From: Mycobacterium sp. SMC-4
GTDB taxonomy: Bacteria; Actinomycetota; Actinomycetes; Mycobacteriales; Mycobacteriaceae
DNA length: 64,000 nucleotides
Direction of reading: 5' to 3'
NCBI RefSeq assembly: GCF_025263265.1
Contig: NZ_CP079871.1
Span: 1 to 64,000, forward strand
Shown here one piece after another: positions 26,661 to 35,844 of this stretch. The position numbers were made by a program, and so were the translations under genes. Every line of letters starts with the position of its first letter. The stretch's first letter is position 1. The notes beneath the pieces are model-generated. The model had not been told where the DNA came from and ran no database searches. It was given only the letters and a program-made list of their open reading frames with translations.

Positions 26661-27043
26661 TTCGGCTGTGGTGCTGGTTGACGGCATGAGGACATTGCGA
26701 TGCGCTCAGAGGAAGAGTGAATCGCCCTGGGTTTCCCGGAGGCCTCCACCATTTCCAGGGCGATTCATTCAAGGCAGACAAGGCGGCGGCGGCCCGGCTT
26801 TTGGATGCTTTGGATATCATGGGCATTGTCACTGTCTGAGTCGGCGTACTTGAGAATTTTCTGACAACCAAGAGTGCCCCCAAAGGTCCTGGGTGGTTGC
26901 CAATTGCTTTCGCCGAGAAAGCTCACAAGACCGCCGCTGCACGAGAACAGGCGCGCCGATTGCTGACGGCGGCGGGCTTTCCCTAGCGGGAATCTCACTG
27001 CGCGCTGCGTGAGCTTCGCCAAGGTCGGCTTGGCGGCGTAGCG
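26661..27043. other. 383-bp stretch without a recognised gene; paired 13-bp inverted repeats
   Basis: The only structure I can support is an inverted repeat: TGAATCGCCCTGG at 26718-26730 and CCAGGGCGATTCA at 26755-26767, with 24 nt between. It resembles two facing IS termini or a hairpin. A short frame following it (KADKAAAARLLDALDIMGI) looks like coding debris but has no start or length to call a gene. Confidence 0.5.
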
Positions 27044-27923
27044 GGCTCTGTTGCAAAGATTGGCGGCAGTCAGAGGTAGGCTGTCGCTCTGCGCCGATCA
27101 GGCGGCTGCTGCGAAATGGTGGTTGAGCATGCCCATGGCCTCCGTCAGCGCCGAGGGCCCAATGCCAAAAGCTCTCTCCACAAGGCGCACCTCGCCCCTG
27201 ATGCCGGGCTGCAGGCACCAGGGGCGAGCCTGTCCTTTGCGCAGGGCTCGCATGACTTCGAATCCCTTGATCGTGGCATAGGCCGTGGGGATCGATTTGA
27301 AACCGCGCACCGGCTTGATCAGTATCTTGAGCTTTCCGTGATCGGCCTCGATCACGTTATTGAGATACTTCACCTGCCGGTGGGCCGTCTCCCGGTCCAG
27401 CTTTCCTTCGCGCTTCAATTCGGTGATCGCTGCACCATAGCTCGGCGCTTTGTCGGTATTGAGCGTGGCAGGCTTTTCCCAGTGCTTCAGGCCTCGCAGG
27501 GCCTTGCCCAGGAACCGCTTCGCTGCCTTGGCGCTGCGGGTCGGCGACAGGTAGAAATCGATCGTGTCGCCCCGCTTGTCGACTGCCCGGTACAGGTAGG
27601 TCCACTTGCCCCGCACCTTGACGTAGGTTTCATCCAGGCGCCAGCTCGGATCAAAGCCACGCCGCCAGAACCAGCGCAGCCGCTTCTCCATCTCCGGGGC
27701 GTAGCACTGGACCCAGCGATAGATCGTCGTATGGTCGACCGAAATGCCGCGTTCCGCCAGCATTTCCTCAAGGTCGCGATAGCTGATCGGATAGCGACAA
27801 TACCAGCGCACCGCCCACAGGATCACATCACCCTGGAAATGGCGCCACTTGAAATCCGTCATCGTTCCGTCCGTCCAATCTCCGCCAAGCATGCTCAAGC
27901 TTCACGATTTTTGCAACAGAGCC
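27044..27923 (-). mobile_element. IS6100 (IS6 family)
   Basis: Exactly 880 bp between perfect 14-bp ends GGCTCTGTTGCAAA (27044) and TTTGCAACAGAGCC (27923), the known size and ends of IS6100. The 8 bp on each side (GCGTAGCG and CGGGACAC) differ, so this copy is a remnant of a cointegrate or deletion event and not a fresh single insertion. Confidence 0.97.
27098..27862 (-). CDS. IS6100 transposase
   Basis: A 254-residue IS6-family transposase starting MTDFKWRHFQGD. The DDE residues lie in SWRLDETYVKV, LNTDKAPSYG and NNVIEADHGKLK. The reading frame is intact. An upstream in-frame ATG at 27898 would add 12 residues. GC content and codon use look different from the mycobacterial genes around it, as expected for this broad-host element. 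Confidence 0.97.
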   Translation of the reverse strand: MTDFKWRHFQGDVILWAVRWYCRYPISYRDLEEMLAERGISVDHTTIYRWVQCYAPEMEKRLRWFWRRGFDPSWRLDETYVKVRGKWTYLYRAVDKRGDTIDFYLSPTRSAKAAKRFLGKALRGLKHWEKPATLNTDKAPSYGAAITELKREGKLDRETAHRQVKYLNNVIEADHGKLKILIKPVRGFKSIPTAYATIKGFEVMRALRKGQARPWCLQPGIRGEVRLVERAFGIGPSALTEAMGMLNHHFAAAA

Positions 27924-28117
27924 CGGGACACTACGTTTCGAATGTAATTGTCACCGCTGAAGCCAAACTCTAGACCTTCCTTGGCATAGCCCGAATGTCG
28001 GCGCCACTCCGAGGTCGACAGCATTCACCCCCGCCGAGGCGGATCAAAGTCGCGGCGGTTCCAGCATGTAGATATTTGCCGTAACGCTTGCATGCCCAAC
28101 AGCACCTGTGCATACTA

Positions 28118-28131
28118 ACCGTACGCACGGT
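28118..28131 (+). promoter_or_regulatory. Inverted repeat upstream of the mce operon
   Basis: ACCGT-ACGC-ACGGT forms a 5-bp-armed palindrome about 95 bp before the leader ORF, next to CATACTAACC. It could be a regulator operator near the mce promoter. No regulator gene is adjacent and the promoter itself is not certain. Confidence 0.35.
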
Positions 28132-28212
28132 CGGTACTCGGGCAATTGGTCTCGCGGACGTCCCCGACGCGCAGGCATTGATGCCCCGCGTAGCAATCAG
28201 GAGGATCCAACA

Positions 28213-28257
28213 ATGTTCACTTCCACCCCGTTTGGTCTACGCTGCGGCTTCCTATGA
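28213..28257 (+). CDS. 14-codon leader ORF coupled to yrbEA
   Basis: ATG 28213 follows a very good CAGGAGG ribosome-binding site with 7-8 nt spacing. The frame encodes MFTSTPFGLRCGFL and its TGA (28255-28257) overlaps the ATG of yrbEA at 28254. YrbEA has no ribosome-binding site of its own. The short ORF therefore probably serves to load ribosomes onto the mce operon. It contains no obvious run of a regulatory amino acid, so attenuation is less likely than simple coupling. Confidence 0.6.
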   Translation: MFTSTPFGLRCGFL

Positions 28258-29120
28258 CATTCTCCGAATCCGGCTCCGCGACAACGGGAACCCGCGATGC
28301 CATAGGCGAGGTTGCGGATGGGGCGCGCAGGTACATTGCGTCCCACCCGTTGATGTCGTTGGGGACATTGGGCGGACAGGCCGTACTAGCGGTGCGCACT
28401 GTTCAGTGCTTGTTCACCGATGCACTCGCTCGCCGCTTCCAGTTCCGAGAGTTCATACAGCAGGCCGCATTCATGGCCTCAACAGCCTTTGTCCCAACAA
28501 TATTCGTGACGATTCCGATCGGTGTAACACTGGCGATCCAGTTCAGCTTGTTGGCAGGACAAGTGGGCGCAACGTCGCTGGCGGGAGCTGCCACAGGGCT
28601 CGCAGTCATCCGCCAAGGTGCGCCACTCGTTGCAGCTGTCTTGTTGGCAGCCGCGGTAGGTTCGGCAGTCTGCGCAGACCTGGGATCCCGAACGATGCGT
28701 GAAGAGATCGACGCGATGACGGTGATGGGAGTTTCGCCGATCCACCGCCTGGTAGTTCCGCGTTTTGCGGCTGTGATCATTGTGGGAATAGCACTGACTG
28801 GCTTAACCAGCTTTGTAGGCTTCCTCGCCGGCTACACATTCAACGTCTACATGCAAAACGGCACGCCGGGATCTTTTGTCGCGACGTTCTCCTCGTTCGC
28901 AACGATCGGCGACTTGCTGTTGGCGCTCGCCAAGGCAGTGGTCTTCGGCGCCATTGTGGCGATCGTGAGTTGCCACAAAGGCTTGAGCACTCGCGGTGGG
29001 CCCGCCGGAGTCGCCAACTCGGTGAACGCAGCAGTCGTCGAGTCGATACTGCTACTGATGACTGTCAACGTGGTCATGACCCAGCTGTATATCATCGTTT
29101 TCCCCAAAGCGAGTTTCTAG
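28254..29120 (+). CDS. yrbEA: YrbE-type permease (MlaE family), first of the mce operon
   Basis: A 288-residue MlaE-family membrane protein with about six hydrophobic segments and the conserved cytoplasmic EEIDAMTVMGVSPIHRLVVPR motif that contacts the ATPase. With YrbEB it forms the permease of the Mce lipid importer; the MceG ATPase is not encoded here. It lies at the head of an operon whose next gene starts 3 bp downstream. The first 30 residues are polar and probably cytoplasmic. Confidence 0.93.
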   Translation: MTFSESGSATTGTRDAIGEVADGARRYIASHPLMSLGTLGGQAVLAVRTVQCLFTDALARRFQFREFIQQAAFMASTAFVPTIFVTIPIGVTLAIQFSLLAGQVGATSLAGAATGLAVIRQGAPLVAAVLLAAAVGSAVCADLGSRTMREEIDAMTVMGVSPIHRLVVPRFAAVIIVGIALTGLTSFVGFLAGYTFNVYMQNGTPGSFVATFSSFATIGDLLLALAKAVVFGAIVAIVSCHKGLSTRGGPAGVANSVNAAVVESILLLMTVNVVMTQLYIIVFPKASF

Positions 29121-29123
29121 CCC

Positions 29124-29984
29124 ATGACGGCACCCACCCGGTTCCGCCCGCCAGTGACGCAGATGGTGGCAAGCTCCGCGCTCGTCGCAGGACTGGTCGT
29201 GGCAAAAGCCGGCCACATCAGCTACTTCTTCCGCAACATCCTGTTATCGATCCCCCTTGTCGTGCGCCGCTATCGAAAAGAGTTCACGCGGGTACTGGTC
29301 GATATCAGCTGGGGCAACGGCTCGATTGTGGTTGGTGGCGGGACCATAGGCGTTGCGATCGTGTTGGGCGCCACAGCGGGCGCGCTGATCAGCGTGGAGG
29401 GATTCAACGCCTTGAATCTGCTTGGGCTGGGCCCAGCCACCGGGCTGATTTCCTCGTTTGTCGGTACCCGTGAGCTGGCGCCTGTGATGATTGGGTTGGC
29501 ATTCGCGACCCAGGCAGGCTGTCGATTTACCGCACAATTAGGCGCAATGCGCATCAACGAGGAGATCGATGCCCTTGACACCCTTGGCGTCAACTCAGTT
29601 GCATACCTGGTAACAACCCGAGTGGCCGCGGCTGTCACAGCCGCCGTTCCGCTGTTTCTCGTATGTCTTGCGGCGGCGTACGTTTCGGCTGAAATGGTTG
29701 CGGCGGCGGTAAGCGACCACTCTGTCGGTACCTATATGCACTACTTCAGTCTGGGTGCAAGCGGACGTGACGTCTTCTTTGCCGTGGTCAAGGCCGTGGT
29801 GTTTGTCTTCGCAGCATCCACGATGCAGTGCTACTACGGCTACTACGCGAGCGGTGGCCCAGCCGGCGTCGGTGTCGCCGCCGGGAGGGCGATGCGCGCC
29901 AGCATCACTGTCGTGATCATCGTGAACATGCTTCTCACTATGGCGCTTTGGAGCGTCGACTCTGGCGCCAGGTTCGGAGGGTAG
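29124..29984 (+). CDS. yrbEB: YrbE-type permease (MlaE family), second of the mce operon
   Basis: A 286-residue partner of YrbEA with the same fold. The EEIDALDTLGVNSVAYLVTTR loop is at about 150-170, and ATQAGCRFTAQLGAMRI precedes it. It starts 3 bp after the yrbEA stop and ends directly before mceA, consistent with stoichiometric co-expression of the permease pair. Confidence 0.93.
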   Translation: MTAPTRFRPPVTQMVASSALVAGLVVAKAGHISYFFRNILLSIPLVVRRYRKEFTRVLVDISWGNGSIVVGGGTIGVAIVLGATAGALISVEGFNALNLLGLGPATGLISSFVGTRELAPVMIGLAFATQAGCRFTAQLGAMRINEEIDALDTLGVNSVAYLVTTRVAAAVTAAVPLFLVCLAAAYVSAEMVAAAVSDHSVGTYMHYFSLGASGRDVFFAVVKAVVFVFAASTMQCYYGYYASGGPAGVGVAAGRAMRASITVVIIVNMLLTMALWSVDSGARFGG

Positions 29985-29985
29985 C

Positions 29986-31524
29986 GTGACAAATTCCTTC
30001 GACACTGACTCCCGCGGCCCATCCAATCGGCGTCTGTTCGTCGCGGGAGTTTGCTTTCTCACCGTCATCGGTAGCGTCATCGCGTTGTGTCTCATGAAGT
30101 CTCAAGGAAGGCTCGACAACATAGTTCGTGTGACCGCTGAGCTGATGAACGTGGGCGACGGTCTTCCTGCGAAGTCAGATGTCAAGTTTCGAGGCGTACT
30201 TGTAGGCGAAGTTAGCGACGTCGAGCTTTCCGGCGTAGGACGACCGTACATTGTTCGAATCAACCTCAAACCCAATCATGCATCCAGCATCCCCGACACG
30301 GTCACGGCGCGAGTTGTTCCGTCCAACGTCTTCGCGGTTTCGTCGGTGCAATTGGTCTCGAACGGGCTGGACCTGTCTCCGCTGCGCTCTGGCTCAGTGA
30401 TACGCGAGGATCACACCCTACCCACGGTTTTGTTCCAGTCTTTGTTAACCAAAGTTCGCGAATTACTCAAGTCAGTGAGCCGAGATGACAACGACAACAC
30501 CATCGGTGTGCTCGCAGCTCTCAGCGGCGCGGCCGAAAGCCGCGGCAGTAGCATCCGTGCGGCGGGCAGCGACCTCCACCACATTGTTACGCAGCTGAAT
30601 AATGTTGTCGGCGATAACAATGACCCCACCACCATATCGGCACTCGCGACTGCGGCCAATGCGCTACGACAAGCTGAGCCAGTTCTGAGCGACGCTCTCG
30701 ACGAGGCGATCGCACCCATGCGTGCACTGACCGAAACGCGATCTCAGTTGACTAACTTGATCTCGGCAGGCACCAATACGACTACAACACTTGGTGAGGC
30801 GTTCGATAACCACACCGACCGTCTTATTGCCATTACCACCCAGTTGACCCCTGTTATCGGCACGCTCGCCGACAACTCCGATGAATTCACACCGATCGCA
30901 ACCAGGATGACGAGAATGGCCGAACGCGTCGAGGCCAATTACGACACCGAAAGACACAACTACGTCATCAAGGCAATCGTCAGTCTGGCGCCTTTCCGAC
31001 AATACGTCCGCGCTGATTGCCCCCGTTACGGAGAACTCGAGGGGCCAAGTTGTCAAACAGCGCCAGAGGTACCGACTGCGCCCGATCTGTTGCCGGCATT
31101 AGGATCAATGGGAATCCCACCACCGAATGGGATCACGGAGAATCGACCGAATCTTGCTCCACCGCGTGATTCGGTTCGGCACGCCGGCGACGTACCTGGC
31201 GGGATTCCTCCGAGCGCTCACCCCACCCCTGGCCCGCCAATCTCAGATCCCGGCAGTTCGCTCGCGCCCACGGAAGCATCGGCCCCAGAAACAGTGATTA
31301 CGACTCCTTCTGATAAGCCCGAGGAGGCCTCGTCCGAAACGTTCGGGCTGCCACAGAATTACGAACAGGAGTACGGAGGGAGTGTCGGCCCGGTCGGCAG
31401 CGTCGCCGAGAACTCCCAGTTGAGCCAAGTAGTAGGCCGCGAGGCCGATTCGGCAGTTCAACTTCTACTCGGACCGGTGTTGCGGGGCGCGGCGGTACAC
31501 ATCACTCCGGACACAGGAAGGTAG
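29986..31524 (+). CDS. mceA: MceA-type substrate-binding protein
   Basis: A 512-residue Mce protein with a short cytoplasmic tail, one membrane anchor at about 17-36 and the MCE/MlaD domain at about 45-125 (DGLPAKSDVKFRGVLVGEVSDV). A long helical region follows, and then a proline-rich C-terminal tail from about 365, where the helices give way to low-complexity sequence. It should be one of six subunits forming the hydrophobic tunnel across the periplasm. The start is GTG 29986, with its first base next to the yrbEB stop. Confidence 0.92.
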   Translation: MTNSFDTDSRGPSNRRLFVAGVCFLTVIGSVIALCLMKSQGRLDNIVRVTAELMNVGDGLPAKSDVKFRGVLVGEVSDVELSGVGRPYIVRINLKPNHASSIPDTVTARVVPSNVFAVSSVQLVSNGLDLSPLRSGSVIREDHTLPTVLFQSLLTKVRELLKSVSRDDNDNTIGVLAALSGAAESRGSSIRAAGSDLHHIVTQLNNVVGDNNDPTTISALATAANALRQAEPVLSDALDEAIAPMRALTETRSQLTNLISAGTNTTTTLGEAFDNHTDRLIAITTQLTPVIGTLADNSDEFTPIATRMTRMAERVEANYDTERHNYVIKAIVSLAPFRQYVRADCPRYGELEGPSCQTAPEVPTAPDLLPALGSMGIPPPNGITENRPNLAPPRDSVRHAGDVPGGIPPSAHPTPGPPISDPGSSLAPTEASAPETVITTPSDKPEEASSETFGLPQNYEQEYGGSVGPVGSVAENSQLSQVVGREADSAVQLLLGPVLRGAAVHITPDTGR

Positions 31525-31528
31525 AAGA

Positions 31529-32572
31529 TTGAGCATCCGAAAGTCATCGATCGGTCTTGTCATCTTTCTGGTTTTGTGCATATCGGCCACGTGGCTCGTA
31601 TCTGTGACGTTGCTGCGCCAGGTCAGCGGGCCAGTCGCTACCTATTCGGCGATATTCACGAATGTCGCCGGCCTACATCCTGGAGATGACGTTCGAGTCG
31701 CGGGTGTACGCGTCGGCCGTGTAGATGAAATCTCACTGGAGAAAGATGCCCTGGCAAAAGTAACGTTCCGCGTCCAGCGGGAGCAAACCCTTTACACCGA
31801 CACCGTTGCATCCGTCACCTACCAAAATATCGTCGGACAGCGTTATATGGGCCTGTCTCCTGGCCAGGACATTAGTCGGCGCATCCTCGGTGATCACGGT
31901 CAGATACCCGTCGAGCAAACCGAGCCATCATTTGACATTACTCACCTATTGCGTGGATTTGAACCGCTCTTCGCACTGCTCGATCCGAGTCAAGTAGAAA
32001 ATCTCACCAACGGAATTATTCAAGCTTTGCAAGGGGATAGTGGCTCGGTCCTTGCATTGATCACGCAGACATCCGCTCTGGCTGAGCTGTTCGCTGGCCC
32101 CGATCAGCTCCTGGGCGAGGTCATCGCCAATCTGAATAACACGATGACCATGCTGGCGAACCAAAACGCCAATCTTCAATCGATCATCACCCATACCCGC
32201 GAGTTGATGGTAGGGCTGGGGAACCGGCGCGCAGATTTGGCTGCAGCGGTCGGTTCTATCGCCACAACTGTGAACAGACTTGGGGCGATATCGGCCAGCA
32301 TACAGCCAGACCTCAGCGCAATGATGACACGAGAGCCCGGCCTCTCCGCACACCTCACCGCCGACGCTCGTGAGCGGTTCTCATACTTCGGCGCAAATTT
32401 GCCAGCCATGCTTAAAGGTGTCGCTCGCTCTATGCAATCCGGTGCCTACGTCGACGTGTATGCGTGCGACATGAATATAACGATCTTCGATTTCCTCGGT
32501 CGGCTCGTCCCTCGAATCGTGCGAGCTGCGACCCCCGGCAACACCATCAAGAACACCCCGATCTGCAGGTAG
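31529..32572 (+). CDS. mceB: MceB-type protein
   Basis: A 347-residue Mce protein with an N-terminal anchor (SIGLVIFLVLCISATWLVSV) and the MCE domain (VAGLHPGDDVRVAGVRVGRVDEI). The helical part then follows and ends in VYACDMNITIFDFLGRLVPR, a segment characteristic of the B subunit. TTG 31529 is the only start that leaves the anchor intact; it follows a weak AGGTAGAAG site, 4 bp after the mceA stop. Confidence 0.92.
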   Translation: MSIRKSSIGLVIFLVLCISATWLVSVTLLRQVSGPVATYSAIFTNVAGLHPGDDVRVAGVRVGRVDEISLEKDALAKVTFRVQREQTLYTDTVASVTYQNIVGQRYMGLSPGQDISRRILGDHGQIPVEQTEPSFDITHLLRGFEPLFALLDPSQVENLTNGIIQALQGDSGSVLALITQTSALAELFAGPDQLLGEVIANLNNTMTMLANQNANLQSIITHTRELMVGLGNRRADLAAAVGSIATTVNRLGAISASIQPDLSAMMTREPGLSAHLTADARERFSYFGANLPAMLKGVARSMQSGAYVDVYACDMNITIFDFLGRLVPRIVRAATPGNTIKNTPICR

Positions 32573-32579
32573 GTCCAGA

Positions 32580-33626
32580 ATGATCATCAGACGAGCACTC
32601 GGGCGCCTAAGCCTCACGCGCCCCATTGAGGACTACAACAAGATTGCCATCGGCACGGTCGCACTGGTCGTCATGGTTGCGGTAGTGGGCGCAGTTGCCT
32701 TAACGGGCGCATTGAATCTCGGCAAGACGATATATCGTGCCGAATTCGCTCAAGCAGCCTCTGTACGCGAGGACGACCCGGTAACCATCGCCGGTATCTC
32801 CGTCGGCCATGTCGATGCCCTCACGTTGGCCGGCGATCGGGTTGAGATGAGATTGTCGATCGACAAGGGCGTCTACCTGGGCAGCGATACGAAGGCGGCT
32901 ATCAAACTCACTACCCTACTGGGGTCCCGCTACATCGAGTTGACTCCCGGCCGTTCGGGCAGCCTCCAAGGCCACACGATCCCTCTCTCCAATACGTCGG
33001 CGCCTTATGACCTACAGACTGCCTTAGCCGATGCCACAACGACGTTCGATCAGGTTGATGCCGATCAAATCGCCAACTCATTGACCACTGTGTCGCGCAG
33101 CCTTGACGGTCTTCCTCAAGCGTTGCCTGACGCACTGCGGAATCTGAAGTCGCTGTCCCGCATCATCTCCGATCGGCGGGGTCAGATTGGCACACTACTC
33201 TCCAGCACCGACAAGCTCGCCGCAACAATCAGGGACCAGAAAGCCAACCTGGGGATGCTCGTCCTGCAAGGTCGAGACCTGATCGGCGAGATCACGACTC
33301 GTCGCGCGGCCATTGAACGACTGTTCGAAGGCACGACTGCCTTGGCGCACACGTTATCCCGAATCCTGACGGACGAGCACGCTCTCAACGAAATGCTAGA
33401 CAGTGTGCGCGACTTCACGCGAATGATCGCCGAGCATGACGCGCTGTTCCGCAATACACTGCAGGCCCTCCCGATCGCCATGCGTAACATCGCCAACGCT
33501 ACGGGGAGTGGCACCGGAATCGATGGAACATTTTCATCCGGCCCACTCATCGACTCATGGATGTGCGCAATCAGCGGCCGTGCCGAACAATTCGGATTGG
33601 TCGAGTATTTCGAGGATTGCGCATGA
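32580..33626 (+). CDS. mceC: MceC-type protein
   Basis: A 348-residue Mce protein with an N-terminal anchor at about 20-45 (IAIGTVALVVMVAVVGAVAL), the MCE domain (ASVREDDPVTIAGISVGHV) and a helical C-terminal region without the long tail of some MceC proteins. ATG 32580 follows an AGGTAGG site. Its stop overlaps the mceD start (ATGA). Confidence 0.92.
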   Translation: MIIRRALGRLSLTRPIEDYNKIAIGTVALVVMVAVVGAVALTGALNLGKTIYRAEFAQAASVREDDPVTIAGISVGHVDALTLAGDRVEMRLSIDKGVYLGSDTKAAIKLTTLLGSRYIELTPGRSGSLQGHTIPLSNTSAPYDLQTALADATTTFDQVDADQIANSLTTVSRSLDGLPQALPDALRNLKSLSRIISDRRGQIGTLLSSTDKLAATIRDQKANLGMLVLQGRDLIGEITTRRAAIERLFEGTTALAHTLSRILTDEHALNEMLDSVRDFTRMIAEHDALFRNTLQALPIAMRNIANATGSGTGIDGTFSSGPLIDSWMCAISGRAEQFGLVEYFEDCA

Positions 33627-34726
33627 GTAGAAGGACATTGGTCTGGCTCACTGCCGTGATTGCCGCCGCCCTCGCCGTTGCCACGACTTTGATAACCAAC
33701 CGCGCTGGCACCCAACCAATCACGGTGACTGCTCATTTCGAGGACGCGATCGGGCTTTACGAAGGCAACACCGTTGCTGTGCTAGGTATGCAGGTCGGAC
33801 ATGTTGACCGCATCACGACGAAGGGTGATTCCGTCGAAGTCACGCTCGTGCTCGACGACGGGGTCGACATACCCGCTGATGTTCAGGCAGTCACTGTGTC
33901 CACGTCGATTCTCACAGACCGACATGTTGAACTTACGCCCCCCTATCGCGGAGGTCCGAAGCTAGGCGACGGAGACGTCATCGGCCTCGGGCGTACCCGT
34001 ACTCCCGTGGAATTCGACAGGACACTTGCCATGATCGACCGGCTAGCAGTCGCCCTCCGCGGAAACGGCGAGGGCTCTGGGCCGTTGGCCGATCTGGTGA
34101 ATGTCGGCGCGCAGATCGCGACGGACAACGGTGAGGATCTCAAGAGCACGCTGAGCGAACTGTCATCAGCCCTACGGCTCGAGACCGATCACGGGGCCCG
34201 CACCAAAGAGAACATTAATACGATTGCCACCAGCCTCGACATACTCACGCAATCCGCCGCAGAGAACGAGCAGACGATCCGAGAGTTCGGATCAAACGTG
34301 CACCAGCTCAGCGACATCCTGGCCGACGAAAGCCTAGGCACTGGCACGACGGGCTCCAAGATCAACCAAATTCTGATGCAAGTTGCATCGGTGCTGGAAT
34401 CCAGACGTGACGGACTGAAGACGACTGCCGCCGACTCAAGGGCCATCACCCAAGCACTGGTCGACTACCAACGTGAGGTCGCAGAGTTCTTCAACCTCGC
34501 GCCAATGACACTCGACAACGTCTGGAATGCCATCGACGTCGACAATGGCGCCGTCCGACTGCACGCCCTCGCCGACAAGATTCTCTTCGACAGCCAGCTC
34601 AGCAAAGAAATGTGTAATCTCATCGGCCTCAAACAGCTCGGCTGCGCCACAGGCACACTCCGCGACTACGGACCCGATTTCGGCCTCACCGGAATGCTGG
34701 AACTCATGGCGGGAGTGGAGAAATGA
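33623..34726 (+). CDS. mceD: MceD-type protein
   Basis: A 367-residue Mce protein beginning RRTLVWLTAVIAAALAVATT (membrane anchor), then the MCE domain (GLYEGNTVAVLGMQVGHVDRI) and helices ending in CNLIGLKQLGCATG. ATG 33623 overlaps the mceC stop; a longer in-frame extension into mceC has no basis. Its stop overlaps the mceE start. Confidence 0.93.
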   Translation: MSRRTLVWLTAVIAAALAVATTLITNRAGTQPITVTAHFEDAIGLYEGNTVAVLGMQVGHVDRITTKGDSVEVTLVLDDGVDIPADVQAVTVSTSILTDRHVELTPPYRGGPKLGDGDVIGLGRTRTPVEFDRTLAMIDRLAVALRGNGEGSGPLADLVNVGAQIATDNGEDLKSTLSELSSALRLETDHGARTKENINTIATSLDILTQSAAENEQTIREFGSNVHQLSDILADESLGTGTTGSKINQILMQVASVLESRRDGLKTTAADSRAITQALVDYQREVAEFFNLAPMTLDNVWNAIDVDNGAVRLHALADKILFDSQLSKEMCNLIGLKQLGCATGTLRDYGPDFGLTGMLELMAGVEK

Positions 34727-35844
34727 CGTCTCTGCTGGGCACCCACGTAACTCGCCGCTATCGCAACGTACTGTCTATCGGGCTGATCGCGGTCTTGTCC
34801 GGTTGTTCGTCCGGACTAGAAAGCCTCCCGCTGAGTTCTCCTTCAGTAGGTGGCGAGACCTACACGTTGACTGCGGTTTTCACTAATGCACTAAACTTGC
34901 CGGCTCATGCGAAGGTGAAGGTCGGTGGCGCTGACATCGGCGTGGTTGAGAAGATTCAAGCCAAGGAGTTCACCGCACAGATAACTATGCGCATACGTGA
35001 GGACGTCTCGATCTACGACGGCGCAACCGTTGAGCTTAGGTCGGCCACGCCCCTCGGCGATCTCTTCGTCGCAGTCCAGCCTCATCCGGACCAACAGTCG
35101 GCTAGCACACCGTTGGCCGACGGAGACGTCATTCCCTTGGCTGCAACATCGGCTGGTGCCACCGTCGAGGAGTTGCTCAGTTCAGCTGCTGTGCTTGTCA
35201 ATGGCGGGGTGATCCGCAGCTTAACCCACATCCTCAACGGCGCCGGCTCGGCCGTCGGGGACAGTGGAACGAAGATCGCCGACCTGCTCCATCAGTCGAA
35301 CAGATTGATTGCACAACTCAACGCACGCTCAGATGAGATCACAGAGGCCCTGCACCGCACATCCGAACTGGCGTCTAGCTTGTCCGCACGTCAGCACACG
35401 ATCAATGCTGCGCTCGCAGCTGCAGATCCAGCGATCGCAGTGATCTCCGATAACCGCGATCAGATCGTGACTTTGATCGGTTCTGTTGCCCGCACTACGC
35501 GGCAACTATCGCGATTTCCGTCGTTACAAGGCACTGATTCCCGCAGCCTCATTGCCGACTTGAATAGGCTGAGTGACGCATTCAACGACGCAAGCATCGA
35601 CCCCAACACGTCGCTGACGACCATCAATCGAATCGTCCCAAGGCTTCTCAAGTTGACCTCCGGCGCCAACCTCCATGCCGCAGGGGACGTAGAACAGATC
35701 GCACTTGGCGCTCTACCAGATATGAACTATCCAGGTGATCCGATGACGCACGGTCCGGACGGCACCGACTGGCATGCGATGATCGGTAGTTTGCGGTATC
35801 AATGGAATCTCTTGCTGAATAGAATTTACGGGCCTCAGCGATGA
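34723..35844 (+). CDS. mceE: MceE-type lipoprotein
   Basis: A 373-residue Mce protein whose signal sequence ends in a lipobox, LSGC with lipid-bearing C28, as in the LprK-type E subunits. The MCE domain (LPAHAKVKVGGADIGVVEKI) and helical region follow. The E subunit is expected to be anchored by lipid and not by a helix. It overlaps mceD at its start and mceF at its end. Confidence 0.93.
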   Translation: MTSLLGTHVTRRYRNVLSIGLIAVLSGCSSGLESLPLSSPSVGGETYTLTAVFTNALNLPAHAKVKVGGADIGVVEKIQAKEFTAQITMRIREDVSIYDGATVELRSATPLGDLFVAVQPHPDQQSASTPLADGDVIPLAATSAGATVEELLSSAAVLVNGGVIRSLTHILNGAGSAVGDSGTKIADLLHQSNRLIAQLNARSDEITEALHRTSELASSLSARQHTINAALAAADPAIAVISDNRDQIVTLIGSVARTTRQLSRFPSLQGTDSRSLIADLNRLSDAFNDASIDPNTSLTTINRIVPRLLKLTSGANLHAAGDVEQIALGALPDMNYPGDPMTHGPDGTDWHAMIGSLRYQWNLLLNRIYGPQR

